A stretch of DNA of 64,000 nt from contig JAHHII010000009.1 in the NCBI GenBank assembly GCA_019358855.1, positions 108,490-172,489 of the forward strand. The letters run 5' to 3'. This stretch comes from Timaviella obliquedivisa GSE-PSE-MK23-08B (lineage in GTDB: Bacteria; Cyanobacteriota; Cyanobacteriia; Elainellales; Elainellaceae). Under the pieces are notes generated by a model. It worked only from the letters and a program-made list of their open reading frames with translations, made no database searches and was not told the DNA's origin. The position numbers were made by a program, and so were the translations under genes. Positions 1 through 8,453 of this stretch are shown here, in pieces (position 1 is the first letter of the stretch; each line of letters opens with the position of its first letter).

Positions 1-47
1 GCCCGGAGTTGCAGCTAAGTAATCAATCTCTTCAGCGGTTTTAAGTC

Positions 48-1286
48 ATGCCTACCTATGTTGTTACAGCCAGAGATACGAAAGGAAACCCTAGAAAAGA
101 GAAAATTAGTGCAGAGTCACCGGGTGAAGCTCGGACTGCTCTGCGAGAAAGGGGCTTGTTTGTTCAAGAGCTTAAGGAAGATCAAGGGCTGGTAAAAAAA
201 CTAAGCTCTCTGGACTTTCAAGAGATCCAGAACTCAATGGTCAGTGTGACGGTTAAGGATAAAGCCGTTTTCTCCCGCCAGTTTGCAGTGTTAATTAACG
301 CTGGTGTGGCAATGGTGAGAGGGTTAGGAATTTTGTCTGACCAGTGCCCTAATCCCAAGCTTAAAAAAGCCCTTCAGGGTATTAGTGCTGATGTGCAGCA
401 GGGGGTTAACTTATCTGATTCTATGCGTAAGCATCCCCAGTGCTTTGACAATCTATACGTCAGCATGGTGGAAGCTGGAGAAGTGGGGGGGGTTCTAGAT
501 GAAGTGATGAATCGTCTAGCAAAATTGTTAGAAGATGTTGCCCGCCTGCAAAATCAAATTAAGTCGGCACTCACATATCCGGTTGCTGTGGGTTTCATTG
601 CGGTCACCATCTTTTTAGGAATGTGTATTTTCTTATTGCCGATTTTCGCCAATATCTTTAAGGAGTTGGATGCAAAGTTGCCGCCTTTTACAGCGTTCAT
701 GATTGGGATTAGCGACTTTTTGAGAACGCCGCTTTACATGGCGATTCTAATTGCCGCGATCGTTTTTCTCGTCTTTGCTTACCAGCGCTACTACAGCACA
801 GATATCGGGCGGGTCACAATGGATGGCTTCTTCCTCAAAATGCCTTTATTTGGTGACCTAATTCAGAAAACTGCTACGGCTCGTTTCTGTCGTACGTTTG
901 GTGCCTTGTCCCGATCGGGCGTACCAATTTTGACGGCACTAGAAATTGTGCGAGATACAGCGGGGAATCAGGTGATTTCTAATGCCGTTGACGAAGCCCG
1001 AAAGGAAGTGCAAACCGGGGGCATGATTAGTCTGGCGTTACAACGAGAGCACGTTTTCCCAATCATGGCGATTCAAATGATTAGCATTGGGGAAGAAACG
1101 GGAGAAATTGATACCATGCTGATGAAGGTGGCTGACTTCTATGAAGACGAAGTGGAGCAAGCCGTTAAAGGCATTACCAGCCTGATTGAACCGATCATGA
1201 TCGTGGTGTTGGGGGGAATGGTAGGTTCGATTCTGGTGGCAATGTATTTGCCCATTTTTGGAATTATGGATGCGATTAAAGGCTAA
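48..1286 (+). CDS. pilC: Type IV pilus inner-membrane platform protein PilC
   Basis: 412-aa GspF/PilC-family protein, the inner-membrane platform on which the PilB and PilT ATPases act during pilus assembly and retraction; in cyanobacteria this machine drives twitching, phototaxis and DNA uptake. A short N-terminal cytoplasmic region (about 1-70) is followed by two T2SF domains (about 75-200 and 278-400). The hallmark SRQFAVLINAGVAMVRGL motif opens the first; a related ARFCRTFGALSRSGVPIL stretch opens the second. Three hydrophobic segments are visible, near residues 178-205, 225-245 and 380-405. Full family length. The start ATG lies 47 bases into the window, so pilB/pilT, which commonly precede pilC in cyanobacteria, would be just outside it. 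Confidence 0.95.
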   Translation: MPTYVVTARDTKGNPRKEKISAESPGEARTALRERGLFVQELKEDQGLVKKLSSLDFQEIQNSMVSVTVKDKAVFSRQFAVLINAGVAMVRGLGILSDQCPNPKLKKALQGISADVQQGVNLSDSMRKHPQCFDNLYVSMVEAGEVGGVLDEVMNRLAKLLEDVARLQNQIKSALTYPVAVGFIAVTIFLGMCIFLLPIFANIFKELDAKLPPFTAFMIGISDFLRTPLYMAILIAAIVFLVFAYQRYYSTDIGRVTMDGFFLKMPLFGDLIQKTATARFCRTFGALSRSGVPILTALEIVRDTAGNQVISNAVDEARKEVQTGGMISLALQREHVFPIMAIQMISIGEETGEIDTMLMKVADFYEDEVEQAVKGITSLIEPIMIVVLGGMVGSILVAMYLPIFGIMDAIKG

Positions 1287-1306
1287 AGCCTGGCTGACTC
1301 TAAAAT

Positions 1307-1888
1307 ATGACTGTTAAACAAGCGGATTACGAAGAGTTACTAGCTGAATACAGCGATTATTTAGGGGCGATCGCTCTCCTTAAAGAGTTTCGTCCTTACC
1401 TAGAAATGATTCCTAGTATGCGCCGTCCTGAGGAGAGCGTGATTACGGTGCCCTTACCGCTCGTGCGGATTCGCAGGGCTAAGTCGGCAACGACAGGGGA
1501 AACCGGCGAAATGTTTCGTCTTCCTTGTGATGTGGCGATTTTAATGTGCGACCCAGAATGGAAAATTAAAACTGGGGGCGATATTTTAGTATTCATTCAT
1601 CGCCCATCAGAAGACTTTTCAGATTTTTTAGGACGTTGGCGGCAAACCCAAATTTATCTGAACAAAGGCTATGAATGGCAGATGCCCGAGCAGTACCAAC
1701 ATATTCTTAGCGAGGCGGCAGAGGAAACCTATCCTTTGTTTGTCATTTTTCCAGAAACGCCAGAGCGAATCAAGCGGGGGCTACGGGGCGCAAGTTTGCC
1801 ATTTGTGACGCAGGCTGTTTATTCTGAAAATGAGTTTGCACTAGCTCCTACCTCCGCTCCGGCTTCAACATTGGGCACAGAAGAATAA
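1307..1888 (+). CDS. Conserved cyanobacterial hypothetical protein downstream of pilC
   Basis: 193-aa soluble protein that I cannot assign to a named family. No signal peptide or membrane segment is visible. The N-terminal third is acidic and helical (YEELLAEYSDYLGAIALLKEF); the middle is beta-rich (RLPCDVAILMC); the last 15 residues are a low-complexity Ala/Ser/Pro/Thr tail. It begins 20 bp after the pilC stop in the same direction, so it is probably cotranscribed with pilC and may be a pilus-associated accessory protein; that role is inferred from position only. Confidence 0.7.
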   Translation: MTVKQADYEELLAEYSDYLGAIALLKEFRPYLEMIPSMRRPEESVITVPLPLVRIRRAKSATTGETGEMFRLPCDVAILMCDPEWKIKTGGDILVFIHRPSEDFSDFLGRWRQTQIYLNKGYEWQMPEQYQHILSEAAEETYPLFVIFPETPERIKRGLRGASLPFVTQAVYSENEFALAPTSAPASTLGTEE

Positions 1889-1969
1889 GGGCGATTGCCA
1901 TGAGACACTAGAAGGATGCCTACGAGCAACTTTGCTAGGATGACAGGACAGGACTGAGGAGCAACGCCC

Positions 1970-3163
1970 ATGACAGAACTAAGCGATCGGGTGAACAACC
2001 ACCGAGATTGGTCATGGCGATTTTGGTTCACGGTTCCCCTGTATCCTTATAGTCAACGGCGTACCCTCTGCACCGAAGTTGTCAAAGATAGAATTTGGAC
2101 GTTTGACCAGCTTCAGGGCATTTTGTATGTAGCGGTACCCATTCGCATGACCGCAGTGCGGCTTGATGAGGGCGGTCTATTAATCTATGCCCCAGTTGCC
2201 CCGACACCTGAATGCATTCGCCTACTACAAGAGTTGGTGGTGCAGCATGGAGGAGTAAAATATATCATTTTGCCTACAGTTTCGGGGTTGGAACACAAAG
2301 TCTTTGTAGGGCCGTTTGCCAGGAAATTTCCCCAGGCTCAGGTGTATGTTGCTCCAAATCAGTGGAGTTTTCCCATTAGTTTGCCGCTGAGTTGGTTGGG
2401 TTTTCCAATCGGACGAACTCATGTTTTGCCTGAGCAGAGCCATGAAGCACCCTTTGGGACGCAGTTTGACTATGCCATTTTGACGATCGACTTAGGGCTA
2501 GGGACGTTTGGAGAGGTCGCTTTTTTTGATCGCCGATCGCAAACCCTGCTCGTCACCGACACCGTTTTAGTGGTGCCTGAAGTTCCCCCCGCGATCGTCC
2601 GGCTTAACCCAGATGCCCTGATGTTTCATGCTAAGGATCAGGCATTCGACCGGGTTGAAGCGAATGAAGCAACTTTCCGTAAGGGATGGCAGCGCATTTC
2701 ACTCTTCGCTTTTTACTTCCGCCCCAGTGTGTTGGAACCGATCGCCCTAAGTCAGGCGTTCAAAGATGCCAGTAAGGCGTACGATCGCTCTAGGAAAGCT
2801 TATTTTGGGATATTTCCCTTTCGGTGGCGAGAAGATTGGCAGCGATCGTTTGAGGCATTGCGAGGCAAGGGGCGCTTATTGGTTGCCCCAATTTTGCAGA
2901 CCTTGATTTTGAACCGATCGCCCAAAGAAACCTTAGAGTGGGCTGATCGGGTTAGCCAGTGGAACTTTCAGCGAATTATTCCCTGCCATTTTGACTCGCC
3001 TATCATGGCAAGTCCTCAAGAATTTCGGCAAGCGTTCACTTTTTTAGAGAGGCGATCTAATCCGACCCATCCCCTTTTGCCTGAAGACTTTGAGTTGTTA
3101 CAAGAAATAGATCGAGGACTGACGCGATGGAGAATCTCGCCATCACCAAAAGAAAAAGTTTAA
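1970..3163 (+). CDS. DUF4336 domain-containing protein
   Basis: 397-aa DUF4336 protein, a family found in cyanobacteria and plastid lineages with a fold related to metallo-beta-lactamases. The sequence shows the family landmarks: N-terminal WRFWFTVPLYPYSQRRTLC, a beta-rich core with LLIYAPVAPTPECIRLL, and a repeated aromatic C-terminal part ending near PCHFDSPI. The substrate is unknown to me, and the full HxHxDH zinc motif of true metallo-beta-lactamases is not obvious. A GAGGAG ribosome-binding site about ten bases before the ATG supports the start. No signal peptide is visible. Confidence 0.85.
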   Translation: MTELSDRVNNHRDWSWRFWFTVPLYPYSQRRTLCTEVVKDRIWTFDQLQGILYVAVPIRMTAVRLDEGGLLIYAPVAPTPECIRLLQELVVQHGGVKYIILPTVSGLEHKVFVGPFARKFPQAQVYVAPNQWSFPISLPLSWLGFPIGRTHVLPEQSHEAPFGTQFDYAILTIDLGLGTFGEVAFFDRRSQTLLVTDTVLVVPEVPPAIVRLNPDALMFHAKDQAFDRVEANEATFRKGWQRISLFAFYFRPSVLEPIALSQAFKDASKAYDRSRKAYFGIFPFRWREDWQRSFEALRGKGRLLVAPILQTLILNRSPKETLEWADRVSQWNFQRIIPCHFDSPIMASPQEFRQAFTFLERRSNPTHPLLPEDFELLQEIDRGLTRWRISPSPKEKV

Positions 3164-3216
3164 AGTCTCGTGGAACAAGCATCTGACTCATTCCACAAAG
3201 CTTTTAAGCCAGCAGT

Positions 3217-4500
3217 CTACAGGGTTAATGATTGGGCATTCGTTTCAATCAATTTAGCGAGATCTTGGAGGAATGCAGCAGCATCGGCACCGTAGATAAT
3301 GCGATGATCGCAGGTAATGTTGACCTGCATTTGCTGCTTGATGCCCATCATGCCATCGGGCATTGCCACCACTTGAGGACGCGATGCCCCGATCGCCAGA
3401 ATAGAACCTTGACCAGGAGGCAGAATAGCATCAAAGCGATCGACCCCAAACATTCCTAAATTAGAGAGTGTGAAGCCTCCAGAGCTATATTCATCCGGCT
3501 GAAGTTGCTTAGAGCGCGATCGTTCGACCAAATCTCGCCAAGTGCGCGACAGGGTATAAATATCGACTTGGTCGGCGTTTTGCAAGACTGGCGTAATCAA
3601 TCCACCATCGTCCATTGCCACCGCCACTGCAACATTGATTGCTGTGCGATGAGCCGCGCCTTGCTCGGTGTAGTAGGCGTGAAGCAGAGGATGCTTTTGC
3701 AGCGTCATAGCCACTGCTTTTGCCAAGAGGGCAGTCATAGTAACGCCCTTAGACTTAATTTGCTTGTAGAGCTTGTCTAAGCCATCGGTGCTAATGGTGT
3801 AGCCCACGCGGTAAGTGGGAACCTGCAAGCTTGCCATCATGTTCCGCACAACTGCATTTTGCAGAGTGTTGAAGGGGATGATTTGTCCCGGTTGGGTAGA
3901 AGCAGGAGCCACAGATCTAGCAGAAGAGGCGATCGCCGCCGCAACTGGAGCAGGAGCGATCGTTGGAGCGCTCGTTGGAGCAACAGTCGGAACAGCTACA
4001 GGAGGAGCCGTCTTTCCGACAGCAGCTTCCACATCTTCTGCCACAACTCGTCCGTGTGGGCCACTTCCCTTTAACGTGTTCAAGTCAACTCGGAGATCTT
4101 TTGCCAACTTACGGGCACGGGGAGAAGCAACCGTTCTACCGTTTTGAACGACGGGGGCGTCGGCTACGGCAGCAACGGCAACTGGAGCAGCGATCGGAGC
4201 AGAAGCGGCGGCGGGTGCTGAGGCTTGGCTAGCTTGTTGAATAGCAGTGTCAATTTCGGCTTCAGTTTCAGCAATTAGGGCGATCGCCGCTCCAACGGCT
4301 GCCGACTCTCCGGCAGGAATCATAATGGTCGCTAAGTAGCCTTCGTAAAAGGACTCCACATCCATATCTGCCTTGTCAGACTCAACCACCACCACCGTTT
4401 CGCCCTTCTCAATTTTGTCTCCAGGTGCCTTGACCCACGAAACAATTTTGCCTTCAGTCATCGTAGAACTAAGGGCAGGCATGAACACTTCACTAATCAT
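3217..4500 (-). CDS. pdhC: Pyruvate dehydrogenase E2, dihydrolipoamide acetyltransferase
   Basis: 427-aa E2 component of the pyruvate dehydrogenase complex, which transfers acetyl groups from lipoyl-lysine to CoA. The N-terminal lipoyl domain (about 1-80) carries the lipoylation motif ESDKADMDVES. An Ala/Pro/Val linker leads to the E3-binding domain (about 125-165, VASPRARKLAKDLRVDL and GSGPHGRVVAEDVE), then a second Ala/Pro linker and the catalytic domain (about 205-427) with active-site motif CDHRIIYGADAA. The Tyr-Gly form of this motif is the one I associate with cyanobacterial/plastid E2. It starts two bases after the YlqD-like gene stops, so the two are one transcription unit. Length is normal. 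Confidence 0.95.
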   Translation of the reverse strand: MISEVFMPALSSTMTEGKIVSWVKAPGDKIEKGETVVVVESDKADMDVESFYEGYLATIMIPAGESAAVGAAIALIAETEAEIDTAIQQASQASAPAAASAPIAAPVAVAAVADAPVVQNGRTVASPRARKLAKDLRVDLNTLKGSGPHGRVVAEDVEAAVGKTAPPVAVPTVAPTSAPTIAPAPVAAAIASSARSVAPASTQPGQIIPFNTLQNAVVRNMMASLQVPTYRVGYTISTDGLDKLYKQIKSKGVTMTALLAKAVAMTLQKHPLLHAYYTEQGAAHRTAINVAVAVAMDDGGLITPVLQNADQVDIYTLSRTWRDLVERSRSKQLQPDEYSSGGFTLSNLGMFGVDRFDAILPPGQGSILAIGASRPQVVAMPDGMMGIKQQMQVNITCDHRIIYGADAAAFLQDLAKLIETNAQSLTL

Positions 4501-4502
4501 GA

Positions 4503-4952
4503 CTATAGATCTCCACGAATTTCTTGGACAACCCCATCCCGCAACAAGACTTCAACCTGCATTTTGCTGATCAGGTTATCGCCAGTTTCTACTCGGAAAA
4601 GCCCTTCAATTTGTCCTTGTCCGACTTCTTGATCCATCTCAAGAAGCTGTACTTGCTGAAGCTGCTGAAGAATCTGATTTTTCTTTTCCAGGATTTCGCT
4701 TTTCTTTTGGTTAACTTGCACCTGAATGTTAGAAACCTGCTGCATCACCATAGGGTCAGAAGATTGACCGCCTTGTTTTTGCATTTCAGCAACCATGCGC
4801 TGACCCTGACCATCGAGTTGCTGAAGTTGACCGTCAAGCTGATTAATCTGGGTTTGCAATTGTTCTTGCACTTCCTCTTTCCAGCGAGGAGTGACAATAA
4901 CCTTAATGTTGACGGCTCTTTTGAGGAGGAGGTGAGACTGAGAAACTTCCAT
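4503..4952 (-). CDS. YlqD family protein
   Basis: 149-aa YlqD-family protein. The N-terminus is a short beta-rich stretch (LLKRAVNIKVIVTPRWKEE). The middle, about residues 27-105, is a Gln-rich heptad-patterned coiled coil. The C-terminus is again beta-rich with an invariant-looking LLRDGVVQEIRG. The molecular role of the family is unknown. It lies two bases upstream of the PDH E2 gene, so the pair is likely translationally linked. A role related to PDH assembly would be a guess from position. Confidence 0.8.
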   Translation of the reverse strand: MEVSQSHLLLKRAVNIKVIVTPRWKEEVQEQLQTQINQLDGQLQQLDGQGQRMVAEMQKQGGQSSDPMVMQQVSNIQVQVNQKKSEILEKKNQILQQLQQVQLLEMDQEVGQGQIEGLFRVETGDNLISKMQVEVLLRDGVVQEIRGDL

Positions 4953-5093
4953 GAATACTCGGCTAAAAAAGTGAACAAGGGGTCAGAGGAGGGCAAAAGT
5001 CATTGCTTACTTAAATAAAGCGCTAATGGAATGCACCCAATTTTGAACAAACAACCTAGGTAAATAATTTGGGCAATAGTCTGGGCAAGTCGC

Positions 5094-7046
5094 TTAAGCA
5101 AACATCTCGTCAATCATACCGCGATAGCGTTCCGCCACAACGGGGCGGCGGATTTTGAGGGTTTGGGTCAGCAGTCCATTGTCAATGGAAAAGGCTTCTG
5201 TCAGCAGCCGGAAAGGCCCTACCCGATCGTCAGGACGATAGCCAGGGCGATCTTTGATTTCGCGGGTTAATTCTTGACGAAACAAATCTTCGATCGCCTT
5301 GTTCTTAATATCCACCGAGCCATCGGCAGTAAGAGCACTAGGATGATTGGCTTCTGCCCATTTTTGCAAGGCTTCTAGGTTAGGAACGATCAGTGCGCCG
5401 AGCGATCGCTGATCTTGTCCCACCAGCATGAGTTGATCGACGTAGGCACTCCGCAGGCAAGCATCTTCAATCGGCTGCGGCTCAATGTTTTCGCCATTGG
5501 TCAGCACGATCGTGTCTTTTGCCCGTCCGGTAATGACCAAATGCCCCGCACCCAGCACCATGCCTAAGTCTCCAGTGTTAAACCAGCCTTCAGGGTCGAT
5601 CGCTTTTGCCGTTGCCTCTGGGTTGTTGTAGTAGCCCTGCATCACCTGCGGGCCCCGAATTAGCACTAAGCCTTGCTTGCCTGGAGAAAGCGTTTTGCGG
5701 CTCTCCAGATCAACAATCCGAATTTCGGTATCGGGGAAGGGCTGACCATCGGCACCTCGCAGGTTTGCCGAGGGGCGGCGGACATTAGTAATGGGCGAGG
5801 TTTCGGTGAGTCCGTAGCCTCCCAAAATGTTAATGCCAACGATTTCAAAGAAGTCTTCAAGAAATTCAGCGATCGAGCCGCCGCCGCTGACCAGAAATTT
5901 CACCTCTCCGCCTGTGCCAGCCCGAATTTTCTGGTAAACAAGGCGATCGCCCCCCTGATGAATTGCCCACAGAGCAGGTAGTTTCGCCATTGCCGTTAGT
6001 CTGTCTGCCAACGAGGGATTCATGTTTTCAAGGTCAAGTCCTTGCAGCAACCGTCGGGCTTTGATGTACTGCAAACTGTTTTTGAGGAAAAACTCCACCA
6101 ACTTTTGCTTTTTGGCGGGCTGATCGCGGAACTGTTTTTGAATGCCTTCGTAAATTGACTCCCACAGACGCGGCACACCCACCATGTAGTGAGGTTTGAA
6201 TTCTTTGATATCTTTCTTAACGTGGCGAATGTTGGTGTAAATCTGAGTGCAGCCGTGGGCAAAGATAAAGTATTCAAACGTCCGCTCGTAGCAATGCCAA
6301 ATGGGGAGAATGCTGAGGACGCGATCGCCGGGTTGAGGCAAAACAACAGTGGCAGCAGAAGTTACTTGCGTCACCAAGTTTCCATGGCTTAACATCACGC
6401 CTTTGGGGGTTCCCGATGTGCCAGAGGTGTACATCAGGGTTGCCAGGGTATTGCGGGTCTGGGTGACGGGTTGAAGAGCCGTGGTTTCTCCCAATGCCAG
6501 GACTTCCGAGAACTTCAGGATCTTGAAGGATTCTTCGGAGAAAGTTTCGTCAGTCAAAAAGATCACGAACTGGAGCGGTAAATCGGTGAGACTGGGACGA
6601 AGTCTTTTAAAGGTGGCAAGGTTTTCAACAATGAGCGCGATCGCCCCGCTGTTATTCAAAATAAACCGCAGTTCCTCCCCTTCTGCCTGCGAACTCCGGA
6701 CTACATTGACTGCACCCGCCAGCATGACCCCTTGATCTGCCACGAGCCACCGAGGACAGTTGTCTGAAATCAGCGCCACCCGAGGCGGCACGCTAGAGGG
6801 TTCATCCGATGGAGCACTGGCAGGAATCCCCAAAGATTGTAAGCCAGCGGCAAATTGCTGGATTTGCTGGTAAAGTTCGGCATAGGTGAGCTTTACAACG
6901 GGCTGGGAGTGTGGATCATGGACTGCTGTGATGGGGGCAAATTTTTGGGCAGCGATCGCCCAAAGCTGAGGTAAAGACTGAACATGTTGATAGTCTATGG
7001 GGGAAGTTGACACGTGACCTCTCGAAGTAGAACCCGCAGCAGCCAT
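5094..7046 (-). CDS. AMP-binding acyl-activating enzyme (long-chain acyl-CoA/acyl-ACP synthetase type)
   Basis: 650-aa ANL-superfamily enzyme, most likely the cyanobacterial long-chain acyl-CoA/acyl-ACP synthetase (Aas) that re-activates free fatty acids through an acyl-adenylate. The phosphate loop TLMYTSGTSGTPKGVMLSHG, the A5-type motif GGYGLTETSP and the A7/A8 region (WFNTGDLGMV, ITGRAKDTIVLTNGENI) are all present, and the C-terminal catalytic-lysine region ends in QTLKIRR. Length matches Aas. An AGGAG element about eight bases before the ATG supports the start. No membrane segment is seen. Separation of acyl-CoA from acyl-ACP specificity cannot be made from sequence alone. Confidence 0.88.
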   Translation of the reverse strand: MAAAGSTSRGHVSTSPIDYQHVQSLPQLWAIAAQKFAPITAVHDPHSQPVVKLTYAELYQQIQQFAAGLQSLGIPASAPSDEPSSVPPRVALISDNCPRWLVADQGVMLAGAVNVVRSSQAEGEELRFILNNSGAIALIVENLATFKRLRPSLTDLPLQFVIFLTDETFSEESFKILKFSEVLALGETTALQPVTQTRNTLATLMYTSGTSGTPKGVMLSHGNLVTQVTSAATVVLPQPGDRVLSILPIWHCYERTFEYFIFAHGCTQIYTNIRHVKKDIKEFKPHYMVGVPRLWESIYEGIQKQFRDQPAKKQKLVEFFLKNSLQYIKARRLLQGLDLENMNPSLADRLTAMAKLPALWAIHQGGDRLVYQKIRAGTGGEVKFLVSGGGSIAEFLEDFFEIVGINILGGYGLTETSPITNVRRPSANLRGADGQPFPDTEIRIVDLESRKTLSPGKQGLVLIRGPQVMQGYYNNPEATAKAIDPEGWFNTGDLGMVLGAGHLVITGRAKDTIVLTNGENIEPQPIEDACLRSAYVDQLMLVGQDQRSLGALIVPNLEALQKWAEANHPSALTADGSVDIKNKAIEDLFRQELTREIKDRPGYRPDDRVGPFRLLTEAFSIDNGLLTQTLKIRRPVVAERYRGMIDEMFA

Positions 7047-7243
7047 GATGTTTATCTCCTAATTGTAGAAAGCAGTATTAAGAAAATTGTGTAGATGTCT
7101 AAAATATCTAGATGAATCGCTATCAGAACTACTCATAGCCTACGGCTTGACGCACTAGAATAAGCAATTGAGATGGACAGTCAACAATTTGTCAATCCAT
7201 TAATGATCTGTTAGTCAAAACGTACCTCACTGGAGCAAAAAGA

Positions 7244-7528
7244 ATGCCAAAAGCAACTTGGAATGGAGCAGTCTTAGCCGAGAGCGATCGCTGTGAAGTG
7301 GTTGAGGGAAATTACTATTTTCCACCTGATGCTATTAAAACTGAATACTTCAAAAGCAGCGCTACCCATACTACCTGTCCCTGGAAAGGCACCGCTAGTT
7401 ATTACAGCCTTGAAGTCGATGGACAAGCCAATGTAGATGCAGCTTGGTACTATCCTCAAGCTAAAGATGCCGCAAAAAACATTGAGGGCTATATTGCCTT
7501 TTGGCGCGGAGTCAAGGTTGAGGCGTAG
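7244..7528 (+). CDS. DUF427 domain-containing protein
   Basis: 94-aa single-domain DUF427 protein. Recognisable family pattern: ATWNGAVLAES near the start, VEGNYYFPPDAI, then the conserved THTTCPWKGTASYYSL and the closing YIAFWRGVKVEA. Small soluble beta-rich protein; function unknown, although structures of the family show a compact beta-barrel. It is transcribed divergently from the acyl-activating enzyme and has no close same-strand partner. Confidence 0.88.
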   Translation: MPKATWNGAVLAESDRCEVVEGNYYFPPDAIKTEYFKSSATHTTCPWKGTASYYSLEVDGQANVDAAWYYPQAKDAAKNIEGYIAFWRGVKVEA

Positions 7529-7844
7529 GCGATCGAAGCAGAAGCGAGGCATGAAGCTGAGCTAACTTTAGAACTGTCATAAAATTTTCAAACTGTCACA
7601 AGACACAAAACTTGATACTCAAATCTGTCTCCAAAGATGCAGCCAAAAGGATATGGGCATAATATCTGGGCATAGTGGCGCAATATTTAAAAAATAGGCA
7701 CCATAGCCAGGCGCATTCGTCAGTTAACAGTGAAGTGGTAGCATAGGCGATCAGAACTCAAGAGCATTTGCCACCCTAGCGCTTTTATCGGATCGTGGGT
7801 CAACGTTTGATATACAATTTCTGCTGATTAACTCTGTGAGGGTA
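7529..7844. other. Intergenic region before the DUF3038/DUF4335 pair
   Basis: 316 bases without a supportable gene. It is AT-rich, with no tRNA-like fold or strong hairpin. A TATACAAT-like element near 7811, 33 bases before the DUF3038 start, could be a -10 promoter element, but I see no convincing -35 box. Confidence 0.4.
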
Positions 7845-8453
7845 ATGCAATTAAGTCGTCCGCCCATTCAACCCATAGCACCCGCAATTTTGGATGCGTT
7901 ACCCAACCCTCCACTGCCGGAAGCAGTTTGCCCTCGACGCACGCGGCAACAGCTTGACCTAATGTTGCTGGCGATCGAAGCTTTAGATTTAGGCGGCGCA
8001 GAAGCCATGCTGACCGCTGCCAAAGAACTAGACTTGCAAAGCGTCATCAAAAACCGCGTTTCCTTCTGGCGACTGCGAGCAACAAACCCTCTCCGTCGCT
8101 ATAGTCAACGCCGTCCCCTAACGTTGAATGAGGCAAAAGCTTTAGTCTTTATGACTTGCCACCTGGCTCGACGCATGACCGTTTTAATTCGGCAGATGCT
8201 TTTGGTGTACGACCAGCTTCTAGAAAAGCAGCTTCCCCTGGAGCAACATATTCGGCTAGGCAGCTACTTGGAACGATTTCGCGCCCATTTTCGCTCCCGC
8301 ATGAATCCTAAACGGACTGCCGTTATCGCTTACAACTCTGATGAAAAGCTGAATCAACTGGCAATGAGTTTACTGGGTCAACTTTTGTTTTGTACAGGTA
8401 CTTCTGGCGCACAGCGATTCTGGAGCAGTTTGTTTGATGGAGAAGCCTCATGA
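7845..8453 (+). CDS. DUF3038 domain-containing protein
   Basis: About 202-aa DUF3038 protein, restricted to cyanobacteria. An in-frame GTG at 7836 is a possible earlier start; I prefer the ATG at 7845 with GAGG just upstream. The body is helical with many Arg and Leu (MTCHLARRMTVLIRQMLLVYDQLL). The C-terminus ends AQRFWSSLFDGEAS. The last four bases overlap the start of the DUF4335 gene (ATGA overlap), so the two are translationally coupled. DUF3038-DUF4335 adjacency recurs in cyanobacteria, which suggests they act together; function unknown. Confidence 0.85.
   Translation: MQLSRPPIQPIAPAILDALPNPPLPEAVCPRRTRQQLDLMLLAIEALDLGGAEAMLTAAKELDLQSVIKNRVSFWRLRATNPLRRYSQRRPLTLNEAKALVFMTCHLARRMTVLIRQMLLVYDQLLEKQLPLEQHIRLGSYLERFRAHFRSRMNPKRTAVIAYNSDEKLNQLAMSLLGQLLFCTGTSGAQRFWSSLFDGEAS

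Noticed and set aside
3169..3197. GTGGAA/TTCCAC hairpin after DUF4336
   Set aside because: Only a 6-bp stem with a long loop and no clear T-run.
3815..4232. Overlapping open frames opposite the PDH E2 linker
   Set aside because: They are mirror frames of the Ala/Pro-rich linker, with no independent start signals.
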